Of a DNA stretch of 64,000 nucleotides, positions 56,091-64,000 are shown piece by piece. The notes below the pieces were generated by a model. The model was not told the origin of the DNA. It saw only the letters and a list, made by a program, of their open reading frames with translations, and ran no database searches. The position numbers and the translations under genes were made by a program. Source of the DNA: Pseudonocardia oroxyli (GTDB lineage: Bacteria > Actinomycetota > Actinomycetes > Mycobacteriales > Pseudonocardiaceae); contig NZ_FNBE01000003.1 of the NCBI RefSeq assembly GCF_900102195.1, forward strand, positions 248,001-312,000, read 5' to 3'. Position 1 is the first letter of the stretch, and each line of letters opens with the position of its first letter.

Positions 56091-56978
56091 GTGGCGGTGG
56101 TCGAACAGCAGCTTCCCGGGGTGCGGTCGGTCCTGCGCGGTCTGCTCGTGCTGGCCGCCGTCGGCGTGCTGGCGAGCGCCGGTGTCGCGGCGGCCTCGCC
56201 GGACACCCCGAAGGCCGCCGCCCCGCTCGCCGCGCCCGCGGCCGTCATGGCGCTGCTCGACGCCCGCACCGCCGCCACCATGCCGCCGGAGATCGCCGAC
56301 TACGGCATCGACGGGGACGCGGTCGACATCCGGCTGACCGGACCGGCGGGCCCCGGGCTCGACGCCCTGCTGGCGGGCATCGACCCCGCGCTGGTGCGCG
56401 TGCACACCGACGCCGCGCCGCCCCGGCACCAGGCCCTCGAGGGCGGGCAACGGATCGTCGGCGACCGGACCCGCTGCACCCTGGGCTTCACCGCGAGCCG
56501 CGGCGCCCAGGACTGGATCATCACGGCCGGGCACTGCACCCGGGAGGCGGACCGCTGGGAGGACGCGGACGGCGAGCTCATCGGCACGGGCGCGACCACC
56601 GCGCCCGGCACCGTGGACGTCGGCGGGATCCCGGTGACCAGCGCGATGCAGGCGCTGCCGGACGTCGCGGGCGTCCCGGTCCGGGGGACGACCGAGGCCC
56701 CGGTCGGGTCCGACGTCTGCCTCTACGGCAGCACCAGCGGCAAGTCCTGCGGAAAGATCACCGCGCGCGGGCGCACCGTCAACTTCGACGGCCAGCGGCA
56801 GACGAACATGGTCGTCGCAGCGGTCTGCAGCGCCCAGGGCGACTCCGGCGGCCCCTACCTCACCCCCGACGGCCAGGCCCAGGGCGTCCACTCCGGCGGC
56901 GGCGGGCAGTGCACCGCCTACTTCACCCCGATCGGCCAGGCGCTGAGCGCGCTCGGCCTCACCCTGCGCACCACGTAA
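56091..56978 (+). CDS. Secreted S1-family (streptogrisin-like) serine protease
   Basis: 295 residues from GTG 56091. Signal peptide VLRGLLVLAAVGVLASAGVA, a pro-region (about 40-115) and a chymotrypsin-fold domain with TAGHC (His148), GDSGGP (Ser252) and paired cysteines. The catalytic Asp should lie near GTVDVGG; the usual N-D-Y-G wording is missing, so activity is likely but not certain. Exported protein hydrolysis is the expected role. The gene stands alone and ends before a strong hairpin. Confidence 0.84.
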   Translation: MAVVEQQLPGVRSVLRGLLVLAAVGVLASAGVAAASPDTPKAAAPLAAPAAVMALLDARTAATMPPEIADYGIDGDAVDIRLTGPAGPGLDALLAGIDPALVRVHTDAAPPRHQALEGGQRIVGDRTRCTLGFTASRGAQDWIITAGHCTREADRWEDADGELIGTGATTAPGTVDVGGIPVTSAMQALPDVAGVPVRGTTEAPVGSDVCLYGSTSGKSCGKITARGRTVNFDGQRQTNMVVAAVCSAQGDSGGPYLTPDGQAQGVHSGGGGQCTAYFTPIGQALSALGLTLRTT

Positions 56979-57022
56979 CCCTCGGCGACCGCCGACCTCA
57001 GCCGCTCCCCGGCGACGGGCGC

Positions 57023-57060
57023 GCGCTCCCGCTCCCCGTCACGGGTCCGAGCGGGAGCGC
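57023..57060. terminator. 12-bp perfect stem hairpin after the protease gene
   Basis: GCGCTCCCGCTC (57023-57034) pairs exactly with GAGCGGGAGCGC (57049-57060) around a 14-base loop, 45 bases after the protease stop and just before a family B palindrome. Probable terminator without a U-tract. Confidence 0.65.
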
Positions 57061-57071
57061 CCCCGACACCC

Positions 57072-57115
57072 CCGTGAGCGGCGATGGTCGCCCTGGCGAC
57101 CATCACCGCTCACGG
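57072..57115. repeat. Palindromic repeat family B, copy 3
   Basis: 44-bp palindrome with 21-bp arms beginning CCGTGAGCGGCGATGGTCGC, CT loop, and one mismatch. Lies between the convergent protease and rarA genes; the rarA stop (57110-57112) is inside it, again ending AAC CCG TGA. Confidence 0.9.
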
Positions 57116-58465
57116 GTTGTGGTCGCGCACCACGCGGCGCAGCTTGGGCAGCCGATCGTGGAGCACCCGTTCCGCGCCGTGGGTGGTGGGCGCGTAGTAG
57201 TCCGTGCCGACCAGGTCGTCCGGCGGGTACTGCTGCCCGACGACGCCGCCGGGATCGGTGTGGGGGTAGCGGTAGCCCACCGCGTTCCCCAGCTTCTCCG
57301 CGCCCGCGTAGTGCCCGTCCCGGAGGTGGGCGGGCACCGAGCCGACGGCACCCTTGCGCACGTCCGCCATCGCCGCGTCGATCGCCGTGATCACCGCGTT
57401 GGACTTCGGCGCCGTGGCGAGGTGGATCGTGGCCTGGGCCAGCGCGATCCGCGCCTCCGGCATCCCGACGAGCTGCACGACCTGCGCCGCCGCCGTCGCG
57501 GCCTGCAGCGCGGTGGGGTCGGCCAGCCCGATGTCCTCGCTGGCGTGCACCATCAGCCGCCGCGCGATGAACCGGGCGTCCTCCCCCGCGACGATCATGC
57601 GGGCGAGGTAGTGCAGCGCCGCGTCGGGGTCGGAGCCGCGGATGGACTTGATGAAGGCGCTGATGACGTCGTAGTGCTGGTCGCCCGCGCGGTCGTAGCG
57701 CACGGCGACCTCGGTGACCGCCCGCTCCACCGCCGCCAGGTCCACGATCCCGGTCCCGTCGGCGAGCACGCCGTCCGCGGCCGCCTCCAGCGCGGTGAGG
57801 GACCGCCGGGCGTCTCCCGCCGCCAGCCGGACCAGGGCCGCCTCGCCGTCCGGGGAGAGCGTGACGGCCCCGCCCAGCCCCCGCTCGTCCGCGACCGCGC
57901 GGCGCAGCACCTCCCGCACCTCGTCCTCGGTGAGCGACTGCAGCTGCAGCACCAGCGACCGGGACAGCAGCGGGGACACCACCGAGAACGACGGGTTCTC
58001 CGTCGTCGCCGCCACGAGCAGCACGACCCGGTCCTCGACGGCGCCGAGCAGCGCGTCCTGCTGGGTCTTGGAGAAGCGGTGCACCTCGTCGATGAACAGG
58101 ACGGTGGAGCCGCCGTCGTAGTCCCGGCGGCGCCGCGCGTCCTCGATCACCGCGCGGAGCTCCTTGACGCCGGCGGACAGCGCCGAGAGGGCCACGAAAC
58201 GCCGATCGCCCCCGGCCCGGGCCATCAGCCGGGCGAGCGTGGTCTTGCCGGTCCCGGGCGGGCCGTAGAGCAGCACCGACGCCGCCGACCCGCCCTCCAG
58301 CAGCCGCCGCAGGGGCGCGCCGGGCTTGAGCAGCTGCTGTTGGCCGACCACCTCGTCGAGCGTGCGGGGCCGCATGCGCGCGGCGAGCGGCGAGCCCGCC
58401 GCCTGCACCTCCGGGTCGGGGGTGGGGGCGGCGGGCTCGCCGAGGTCGAACAGGCCGTCCGTCAC
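57110..58465 (-). CDS. rarA: Replication-associated recombination protein A (RarA/MgsA)
   Basis: 451 residues from GTG 58465. AAA+ core: [18 protein letters not shown], Walker [13 protein letters not shown], Walker [15 protein letters not shown], then the C-terminal tetramerisation region ([47 protein letters not shown]). It acts at stalled replication forks. In actinobacteria rarA lies near alaS, so the genes between it and DUF948 here are an insertion relative to that order. Confidence 0.95.
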   Translation of the reverse strand: MTDGLFDLGEPAAPTPDPEVQAAGSPLAARMRPRTLDEVVGQQQLLKPGAPLRRLLEGGSAASVLLYGPPGTGKTTLARLMARAGGDRRFVALSALSAGVKELRAVIEDARRRRDYDGGSTVLFIDEVHRFSKTQQDALLGAVEDRVVLLVAATTENPSFSVVSPLLSRSLVLQLQSLTEDEVREVLRRAVADERGLGGAVTLSPDGEAALVRLAAGDARRSLTALEAAADGVLADGTGIVDLAAVERAVTEVAVRYDRAGDQHYDVISAFIKSIRGSDPDAALHYLARMIVAGEDARFIARRLMVHASEDIGLADPTALQAATAAAQVVQLVGMPEARIALAQATIHLATAPKSNAVITAIDAAMADVRKGAVGSVPAHLRDGHYAGAEKLGNAVGYRYPHTDPGGVVGQQYPPDDLVGTDYYAPTTHGAERVLHDRLPKLRRVVRDHNP

Positions 58466-58481
58466 GACGACCAGGGTGCCA

Positions 58482-59561
58482 CTAGCGCTGGATCTCCTGA
58501 ACCAGGGTGGGGGTGCCGACCTGGGGGTTCTCCTTGTTGCGCAGGCTCGCGTAGGTCACCACGGCGACGCCTGCGGAGGCGAGGGAGACCGGCAGGGTCA
58601 AGATGTTGGTGAGGATCCCCTGCACCGCCGAGCCCTGCTCGGTGAAGCTGCCGATGATCAGGCCGATGACCAGCGAGTACACCCACGCGGCGATCGCGAA
58701 CGTGATCAGCCTGCCCAGCGTGGGCCAGAACTGCGGGTTGACCAGCTCGAACGTGCGGCCGATGCCCGCCCGCTCGTACATGATCACACCGGTCAGCGAG
58801 GCGGCGAACACCACGCCCAGGTAGATGCCGGGGATGACCAGCAGGATCAGGCCGACCACGACCAGGATCCCGGCGACGATGCCCCAGCCGAGCAGCGGCA
58901 GCGCGCGGCTGGCGGCGAAGGACAGTGCCTCACCGGCGCTCACCGGCTGTTCGGCGGCCTGCCGGGTGACGACGTAGATCGACGCGCCCTGGGCGAGCAG
59001 CGACGCCGCGACGACGATGATGAGGGACAGCCCGACACCGATGAACGCGAGCACGGCACCGCCGCCGCTGCCCGCCGCCGCCGCGGCGATCGCCCACGCC
59101 ACGAGCGCGCCGATGATCAGCGCGGGCAGCGCGGTCGCCAGCTGGATGATCAGCAGCGGCTGCCAGCTGCGGCCGAGCACCGCGATGACCTTGGTCCACC
59201 AGTCGCCGAAGTCCGCCGCCACCAGCGGGTCCGGCAGCGCGGGAGCACCGCCACCGGGTCCCGGGTACGCGGGCGGCGGGTACCCGCCCTGCTGGGGGTA
59301 GCCGCCCTGGTAGCCCGCGGGCGGCGGGTAACCGCCCTGCTGGGGGTAACCGCCCTGCTGCGGATAGCCACCCTGCTGCGGGTAACCGCCCTGCTGGGGA
59401 TAGCCGCCCTGCTGCGGATAGCCACCCTGCTGGGGGTAGCCGCCCTGTTGGGGGTATCCGCCCTGTTGGGGGTAACCGCCCTGCTGCGGGTAGCCGGGGT
59501 CGTTCGGGCCGGGCTGCTGCGGACGGGCCTGGTCGCCGTCGTCACCGGGCGGGTAGCTCAT
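58482..59561 (-). CDS. Membrane protein with N-terminal Gly-Tyr-Pro-Gln repeats
   Basis: 359 residues from ATG 59561 (a TTG at 59570 is less likely). Residues about 20-110 consist of a six-residue GGYPQQ repeat, at least ten copies, encoded by 18-bp units around 59280-59510. The rest holds four to six membrane segments ([40 protein letters not shown]) with [20 protein letters not shown] and [17 protein letters not shown], as in glycerophosphodiester phosphodiesterase-type membrane domains (DUF7847-like). The disordered repeat suggests protein contacts at the cytoplasmic face. Confidence 0.8.
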   Translation of the reverse strand: MSYPPGDDGDQARPQQPGPNDPGYPQQGGYPQQGGYPQQGGYPQQGGYPQQGGYPQQGGYPQQGGYPQQGGYPQQGGYPPPAGYQGGYPQQGGYPPPAYPGPGGGAPALPDPLVAADFGDWWTKVIAVLGRSWQPLLIIQLATALPALIIGALVAWAIAAAAAGSGGGAVLAFIGVGLSLIIVVAASLLAQGASIYVVTRQAAEQPVSAGEALSFAASRALPLLGWGIVAGILVVVGLILLVIPGIYLGVVFAASLTGVIMYERAGIGRTFELVNPQFWPTLGRLITFAIAAWVYSLVIGLIIGSFTEQGSAVQGILTNILTLPVSLASAGVAVVTYASLRNKENPQVGTPTLVQEIQR

Positions 59562-59637
59562 GCCCGGCAACCTAGAGGGTCCGTGCAGGTGAGGCCATCA
59601 CCCGAATGCTGTCGTGATCGGTTCGCAACCTCGACAC

Positions 59638-59668
59638 ATTCCCATATCCTGGAATCTCGGTTCCGAAT
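59638..59668. promoter_or_regulatory. Clustered inverted half-sites upstream of aminotransferase
   Basis: ATTCC (59638-59642), GGAAT (59651-59655) and TTCCGAAT (59661-59668) form two overlapping dyads, ATTCC-n8-GGAAT and GGAA-n6-TTCC, in the 244-bp region before the aminotransferase start. Candidate binding sites for the Lrp-type regulator encoded downstream. Confidence 0.4.
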
Positions 59669-59805
59669 CGCAGGACGACTGTTGCACCATGGAGCGGAAC
59701 CCCACCCGGTTCGGCACCCCACGCCGCGGACGACCCCCGCGGGACCCGGCCACCACGCTCCGACCCCGGAGCCCGGCTCCCCCACCGTCTGCCTCGGGAA
59801 CGCTC

Positions 59806-60975
59806 ATGTCGCTCACGCTGTCCACCCGTCTGTCGGCCGTTCGCGGCTCGGCCATCCGGGACCTGCTCACCCTCACCGCTCGCCCCCACGTGCTCAGCCT
59901 GGCCGGTGGGCTGCCCGCCGCCGACGCCCTGCCGCGCGCACGGATCGCCGAGGCCGCCGCGCGGGCGCTCGCCGACCCGGCCGCCGCCCAATACTGCGAG
60001 ACGACCGGGATCGCGGTGCTGCGCGAGGTGGTCGCCGCCCACGAGAGCGCCCGGATCGGACGGCCGGTCGGAGGCGGGGACGTCGTCGTCACCAGCGGGT
60101 CGCAGCAGGCCCTCGACCTGGTGGCCCGCGCGCTGCTCGACCCCGGCGACCCGGTCGTCGTCGAGGATCCCGTCTACGTCGGCGCCCTGCAGGTCCTGCA
60201 GGCCGCCGGGGCGGCGGTCCACGCCGTCCCCGTCGACGAGGACGGCCTGCGCGTCGACCTGCTCGCCGAGCGGCTGGCGGGCGGGCTGCGGCCGCGGCTG
60301 GTCCACACGGTCGCCAGCTTCCACAACCCGCGCGGGGTCACCCTGAGCCAGGAGCGCCGCCGCGCGCTGGCCGGGCTCGCGGAGCGCTACGGCTTCCTCG
60401 TCGTCGAGGACGACCCCTACGGGCTGCTGGCCTTCGACGGCGCGCCGCCGACCCCCGTCGCCGCCCACGGCGACCGGGTCGTGCGCCTGGGCAGCGCCAG
60501 CAAGGTCCTCGCGCCCGCCCTGCGGGTCGGCTGGCTCACCGGGCCCGCGCCGCTGACCGCGGCCGTCGAGCGGCTCAAGCAGTCCACCGACCTCTGCGGC
60601 TCCGCCCTGACCCAGGCGATCACGGCCGAGCTGCTGGCCGACGAGCCGTGGTTCGCCGCCCACCTCGACGGGCTCCGCGCCGCCAACCGGGAGCGGGCCG
60701 CCGCCCTCACCGCGGCGATCGACACCGAGCTGGGCGGGGTCCGTCGCTCCACCCCCACCGGCGGGATGTTCGTCTGGCTGGACTTCGACGGCCCCGACGC
60801 CCCCGACACGACCGCGCTGCTCCCCCGGGCCGTCGAGAACGGCGTCGGGTTCGTGCCCGGCTCCGCCTTCTCGGTCGACGCCGGTTTCGCCCACAGCGCC
60901 CGGGTCTGTTTCGCCACCTACCCGCCGGACGAGCTGCGGGAGGCGGTCCGGCGGCTCGCGCGCAGCCTGTCGTAG
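59806..60975 (+). CDS. PLP-dependent aminotransferase (MocR-like/2-aminoadipate type)
   Basis: 389 residues from ATG 59806. Fold-type I aminotransferase: ISLAGG-type start (LSLAGGLPAADALP), YCETTGIAVLREVV, SGSQQALDLVARALLDPGD, ASFHNPRGVTLS, LVVEDDPYGLLAF, and SASKVLAPALRVGW with the PLP Lys. Closest class is the LysN/aromatic-type aminotransferases acting on 2-aminoadipate, aromatic or branched amino acids. Followed 10 bp later by an Lrp-type regulator and a second aminotransferase. Confidence 0.87.
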   Translation: MSLTLSTRLSAVRGSAIRDLLTLTARPHVLSLAGGLPAADALPRARIAEAAARALADPAAAQYCETTGIAVLREVVAAHESARIGRPVGGGDVVVTSGSQQALDLVARALLDPGDPVVVEDPVYVGALQVLQAAGAAVHAVPVDEDGLRVDLLAERLAGGLRPRLVHTVASFHNPRGVTLSQERRRALAGLAERYGFLVVEDDPYGLLAFDGAPPTPVAAHGDRVVRLGSASKVLAPALRVGWLTGPAPLTAAVERLKQSTDLCGSALTQAITAELLADEPWFAAHLDGLRAANRERAAALTAAIDTELGGVRRSTPTGGMFVWLDFDGPDAPDTTALLPRAVENGVGFVPGSAFSVDAGFAHSARVCFATYPPDELREAVRRLARSLS

Positions 60976-60985
60976 GGTCGCCGAC

Positions 60986-61471
60986 GTGCGCGAGATCCTC
61001 GAGCTTCTGGAGAAGGACTCGACGCTGGGTCACGACACCCTGGCGACGATGACCGGTCGGTCCGTCGCCGAGGTCACGGCCCAGGTCGAGGAGTGGGAGA
61101 GGGCGGGCGTCATCCGCCGGTACAAGGCCGTCGTCGACTGGGAGAAGGTCGACGGCGACTCCGGTGAGGTGACCGCGTTCATCGACGTGGCGGTGACCCC
61201 CGCCCGCGGCGTGGGGTTCGACGACGTGGCCGAGCGGATCGCCCGCTTCGACGAGGTCCTGAGCTGCTACCTCGTCTCCGGCGGGCACGACCTGCGGTGC
61301 ACGGTCGTCGGGCCGAACATCCGGGCGGTGAGCGACTTCGTCAGCCGCAAGCTGTCCACGATCGACCGGGTGCAGGCCACCGCCACGCACTTCGTGCTCA
61401 AGACCCACAAGCGGGACGGGGACTCGTTCTCCGACCCCGAGCCGGACCACCGGCTGCCGGTGACCCCGTGA
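60986..61471 (+). CDS. Lrp/AsnC-family transcriptional regulator
   Basis: 161 residues from GTG 60986. A short winged helix at the start (LELLEKDSTLGHDTLATMTG, VTAQVEEWERAGVIRRYKAV) and a C-terminal RAM domain (AFIDVAVTPARGVGFDDVAE, YLVSGGHDLRCTVVG). Sits between two aminotransferase genes and overlaps the second (GTGA), so it probably senses the amino acid they handle. Confidence 0.9.
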   Translation: MREILELLEKDSTLGHDTLATMTGRSVAEVTAQVEEWERAGVIRRYKAVVDWEKVDGDSGEVTAFIDVAVTPARGVGFDDVAERIARFDEVLSCYLVSGGHDLRCTVVGPNIRAVSDFVSRKLSTIDRVQATATHFVLKTHKRDGDSFSDPEPDHRLPVTP

Positions 61472-62622
61472 AGCCGCTCAACGACACGATCCGGGCCACC
61501 CCGCCGTCGGGCATCCGGCGGTTCTTCGACATCGCCGCGGAGATGGAGGACGTCATCTCCCTGGGCGTCGGCGAGCCGGACTTCGTCACACCCTGGCGGA
61601 TCCGCGAGGCGGGCATCTACGCCCTGGAGCACGGCTACACGACCTACACGTCGAACGCCGGGCTGCCCGAGCTGCGGCAGCTGATCTGCGCCGACCTGCG
61701 GAAGCGGTACTCGGCGAGCTACGCGTGGGACTCCGAGTGCCTCATCACCACCGGGGTGTCGGAGGGGCTCGACCTCGCCCTGCGGGTCGTCCTCAACCCC
61801 GGGGACGAGGTGATCGTCCCGGAGCCCTGCTACGTGGCCTACGAGCCGTGCGTCGCGTTCGCGGGCGGCACCCCCGTCCGGGTGCCGACGCGCGCGGAGG
61901 ACGGGTTCGCCGTGGACCCGGCGGTGGTCGCGGCGGCCGTGACCCCGCGGACCAAGGCGATCCTGATCGGCTCCCCCGCCAACCCGACGGGCGCGGTGCA
62001 GCCGCGCAGCGCCCTGGAGGGCCTGGTCCGGGTGGCGCAGCAGCACGACCTCTACCTGCTCTCCGACGAGATCTACGACCGCCTGACCTACGACGGCGTG
62101 CACACCAGTCTCGGCGCCCTGCCCGGGGCGCGGGAGCGGACCGTCGTGCTGGGCGGGTTCTCCAAGGCCCAGGCGATGACCGGCTGGCGGGTCGGTTGGA
62201 TCTGCGCGCCGCAGACGATCGCCGAGCTGTGCGTCCGGGTGCACCAGTACACGATGCTCTGCGCCCCGCACGTCTCCCAGCTCGCCGCCGTGGAGGCGCT
62301 GAAGGAGGCGGACGGGGACGTCGAGGAGATGGTCGCGGACTACGACCGGCGCCGCCGGGTGTTCGTGAAGGGCCTGCGGGAGATCGGGCTGGACTGTCCC
62401 GAGCCGGGCGGCGCGTTCTACGCCTTCCCGTCCATCCGGTCGTCGGGCCTGGACTCGGAGACCTTCGCCGAGCGGCTGCTCGAGGCGGAGTCGGTGGCCG
62501 TGGTGCCCGGGAACGTGTTCGGGCCCAGCGGTGAGGGGCACGTCCGCTGCTCCTACGCCACGGCGCTGCCGCTGCTGGAGGAGGCCCTCGTCCGGATGGG
62601 CCGGTTCCTGCGTTCGCGGTAA
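61468..62622 (+). CDS. PLP-dependent aminotransferase (class I/II)
   Basis: 384 residues from GTG 61468, overlapping the Lrp stop. SLGVGEPDFVTPWRIREAGI, TTYTSNAGLPELRQLI, TTGVSEGLDLALR, IGSPANPTGAV, LLSDEIYDRLTYDG and GGFSKAQAMTGWRVGW with the PLP Lys are all present. It matches the aspartate/aromatic aminotransferase branch that is commonly linked with an Lrp regulator. Together with the upstream aminotransferase it forms a small amino acid catabolism unit; the exact substrate is open. Confidence 0.9.
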   Translation: MKPLNDTIRATPPSGIRRFFDIAAEMEDVISLGVGEPDFVTPWRIREAGIYALEHGYTTYTSNAGLPELRQLICADLRKRYSASYAWDSECLITTGVSEGLDLALRVVLNPGDEVIVPEPCYVAYEPCVAFAGGTPVRVPTRAEDGFAVDPAVVAAAVTPRTKAILIGSPANPTGAVQPRSALEGLVRVAQQHDLYLLSDEIYDRLTYDGVHTSLGALPGARERTVVLGGFSKAQAMTGWRVGWICAPQTIAELCVRVHQYTMLCAPHVSQLAAVEALKEADGDVEEMVADYDRRRRVFVKGLREIGLDCPEPGGAFYAFPSIRSSGLDSETFAERLLEAESVAVVPGNVFGPSGEGHVRCSYATALPLLEEALVRMGRFLRSR

Positions 62623-62707
62623 CAGGTTCACAGTCTTCCCCGGAAAGCAACATCGAGGGGTGTGGCGTTCACAGAACGGCAATGCGACTCGGCCATCCTC
62701 GGCAGGC

Positions 62708-62905
62708 ATGGACGAGAACCCGCCCAGCCGCTGCGCCGTCTGTCACGATCCACGCACCGCCCGTGACGTCCGCGGGCTCGCCTGGAGCAGCCACCACACC
62801 GTCGCCGGGATCAGCTGGGTCTGCGGACCCTGCAGCCGGGCCTCCCTCTTCGAGATCGAGACGGGCCTGCCCCTGGCGCCCGCCCCGCTGCAGAAGTCCG
62901 CTTAG
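62708..62905 (+). CDS. Small zinc-ribbon-like protein
   Basis: 65 residues from ATG 62708, AGG five bases upstream. Two CxxC pairs, RCAVC and WVCGPC, about 25 residues apart fit a zinc ribbon. The ending SLFEIETGLPLAPAP has no known role. Its stop overlaps that of the convergent SGNH hydrolase gene by 4 bases. No function can be assigned. Confidence 0.65.
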   Translation: MDENPPSRCAVCHDPRTARDVRGLAWSSHHTVAGISWVCGPCSRASLFEIETGLPLAPAPLQKSA

Positions 62906-63711
62906 CGGGCGCGGTCTCCGTCGAGGAGGCCGCGCAGGATCACCGGGCCGAGGTCCCGGCCGCGGCGTACCAGCCACGGCGTGCCCTTGACGACGATCCA
63001 CGCCCCGCGGTGTAGCGCCGTGACCTCGCGCCCGCCCGCGCACTCCAGCGTCACCTCACCCGGCACCGCGAACCCCGCCGCGCGGTAGAGCTCGGCGGTG
63101 CCCCGGGCCAGCAGCCGGTGCCCCTGTTCCGAGGGGTGCAACCGGTCCACGCTCCACGCCGTCCGCTCGTAGCCGCCCGGGAGTCGGTGCAGGTCGAGCA
63201 CTCCGGTCGCCCCCGTCTCCCCGCTCTCCTGCACGGCCCCGTCGATCGCCGTGTTCAAGGCCGCGACCCGCGAGCGCAGCGCGGCCCGCAGCCGGTGCGG
63301 CAGCCGGAAGACCTGCGTGTGGTCGTGGTAGCGCAGCACCACCGGATGGCTGCCGACCCCGTGCAGTGCCCGCAGGACGGCCGCGAGGTCGCGCTGGATG
63401 CCCGCCGGCTCGAAGTCCGAGCGCAGGGTGTCGTTCATCCCCGCACAGACCACCGCCGCCTCCGGGCGGGCGGCGACGGCCGCGGGCAGTTGGAGGTCCC
63501 GGACGTCCGCCATGCGGGCGCCGGTGCGGCCGGTGTTGAGCAGGTCGGCCCCGACGGCGTCCCGCAGCAGCGCGGGGAATCCCCGCCAGCCGCCGCCGGG
63601 CAGGGGGTCCCCCACGCCGACGACCGTGGAGTCGCCCAGCGCGGCCAGGGTCCGGATGGGGCGGGGGGCGAGGGTGCCGGAACGGGCAGGGGCGAGGGTC
63701 TGCACGGTCAC
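62902..63711 (-). CDS. SGNH/GDSL-family hydrolase
   Basis: 269 residues from GTG 63711. The nucleophile block is AALGDSTVVGVGD, then NTGRTGARMADV (Gly block), CAGMNDTL (Asn block) and VDRLHPSEQGHRLLA (Asp/His). All four SGNH blocks are present, giving an esterase or lipase of unknown substrate. No signal peptide is evident. The region after about residue 220 is a short extra domain with ECAGGREVTALHRGAWIVVK. Confidence 0.88.
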   Translation of the reverse strand: MTVQTLAPARSGTLAPRPIRTLAALGDSTVVGVGDPLPGGGWRGFPALLRDAVGADLLNTGRTGARMADVRDLQLPAAVAARPEAAVVCAGMNDTLRSDFEPAGIQRDLAAVLRALHGVGSHPVVLRYHDHTQVFRLPHRLRAALRSRVAALNTAIDGAVQESGETGATGVLDLHRLPGGYERTAWSVDRLHPSEQGHRLLARGTAELYRAAGFAVPGEVTLECAGGREVTALHRGAWIVVKGTPWLVRRGRDLGPVILRGLLDGDRAR

Positions 63712-63773
63712 GAGGGCATGATCGATCCTCGCCCGACCCGTCCGATGTGCGCGTGGTGAAGGTCGGCGGGCGG

Positions 63774-64000
63774 TCAGGCGAACTCGCGGAACGCCGGGTA
63801 CACCGCCAGGGTGTGCCCGCCCTCGGGGTCGAACCGGGCCCCCAGCGCGGCGGCGATCGCCGCGGCCAGCTCCGCCGTGGCCGTGCGACCGGCTCCGCGG
63901 GCGTCCTGCTCGAGGCGGCGCCAGTACTCGGCGAGCGCCACGCTGGTCCGCGGGGAGCGGCCGGGATCGGGGCCCAACGCGGTGTCGGTGGCGTCCGGCC
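63774..64000 (-). CDS. Unidentified protein, C-terminal part only
   Basis: The frame is open to the right window edge and the start lies outside it, so only about 75 C-terminal residues are seen. They include RTSVALAEYWRRLEQDARGA and end HTLAVYPAFREFA. The helical ELAAAIAAALGARF stretch has no recognisable motif. The family is unknown. Confidence 0.5.
   Translation of the reverse strand, partial: PDATDTALGPDPGRSPRTSVALAEYWRRLEQDARGAGRTATAELAAAIAAALGARFDPEGGHTLAVYPAFREFA

Overview
The window is chromosomal DNA of a very high-GC actinobacterium, most likely a member of the Pseudonocardiaceae. The evidence is the GC-saturated third codon positions, many GTG starts, stop-start overlaps (GTGA, ATGA, TGATG) within operons, and two stretches of gene order shared with Mycobacterium and Streptomyces. 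No rRNA, tRNA, CRISPR, integrase, transposase or phage gene was seen.

Left part (1-15 kb): an SbcC/SbcD-like nuclease pair, its ATPase cut by the window edge and carrying a long tandem-repeat insert; a small Cys-containing protein; a sigma factor; a large LuxR-type ATPase regulator; a ROK regulator; a GNAT acetyltransferase; galT-galK-ychJ; an Rv1733c-like membrane protein; and a PucR-type regulator divergent from the next operon.

Hopanoid and lipid region (15-31 kb): hpnC, hpnD, hpnE, a polyprenyl diphosphate synthase, shc, a single gene fusing the HpnG nucleosidase to IspH, and hpnH, all overlapping or abutting. Together they supply isoprenoid units, make squalene, cyclise it to hopene, attach adenosine (HpnH) and remove adenine (HpnG). 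A strongly structured 75-bp intergenic segment follows. Next come a VC0807-like membrane protein and two divergent glycolipid-type glycosyltransferases whose start codons are 5 bp apart; one is fused to a wax-ester-synthase/DGAT-type acyltransferase. A DMT-family permease, an SDR and an acyl-CoA dehydrogenase complete the region.

Housekeeping block (34-49 kb): read in the minus direction this is DUF948, DUF6167, alaS, ruvX, mltG, (aroE absent), an A24 prepilin peptidase, aroC, aroK, aroB, aroQ, pepQ, efp, nusB. It matches the conserved actinobacterial order except that aroE is missing and replaced by an oppositely oriented PABS-fold methyltransferase-like gene. A metallo-beta-lactamase-fold gene and an N-terminally truncated MFS transporter lie between aroQ and pepQ.

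Right part (49-64 kb): a ShbA/SigD-type sigma factor preceded by a 10-codon leader, divergent from a TetR regulator with a palindromic operator candidate; a secreted DNRLRE-domain protein; an arginine-catabolism group (rocD, DDAH-like hydrolase, Lrp-type regulator, arginine deiminase); a secreted S1 protease; rarA; a Tyr-Pro-Gln-repeat membrane protein; an aminotransferase-Lrp-aminotransferase group; a zinc-ribbon protein; an SGNH hydrolase; and a cut-off gene.

Across the window lie three families of dispersed palindromes. Family A is a CTTGGG/CCCAAG hairpin, amplified as a 73-bp tandem array at 12.8 kb and present again at 45.5 kb. Family B is 44 bp with three copies, one inside the start of hpnE and two supplying the stop codons of rocD and rarA. 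Family C is about 62 bp with two hairpins and two copies, both placed so that the element edge is the stop codon of the minus-strand gene. The most notable gene-level observations are the glycosyltransferase-acyltransferase fusion and the HpnG-IspH fusion.
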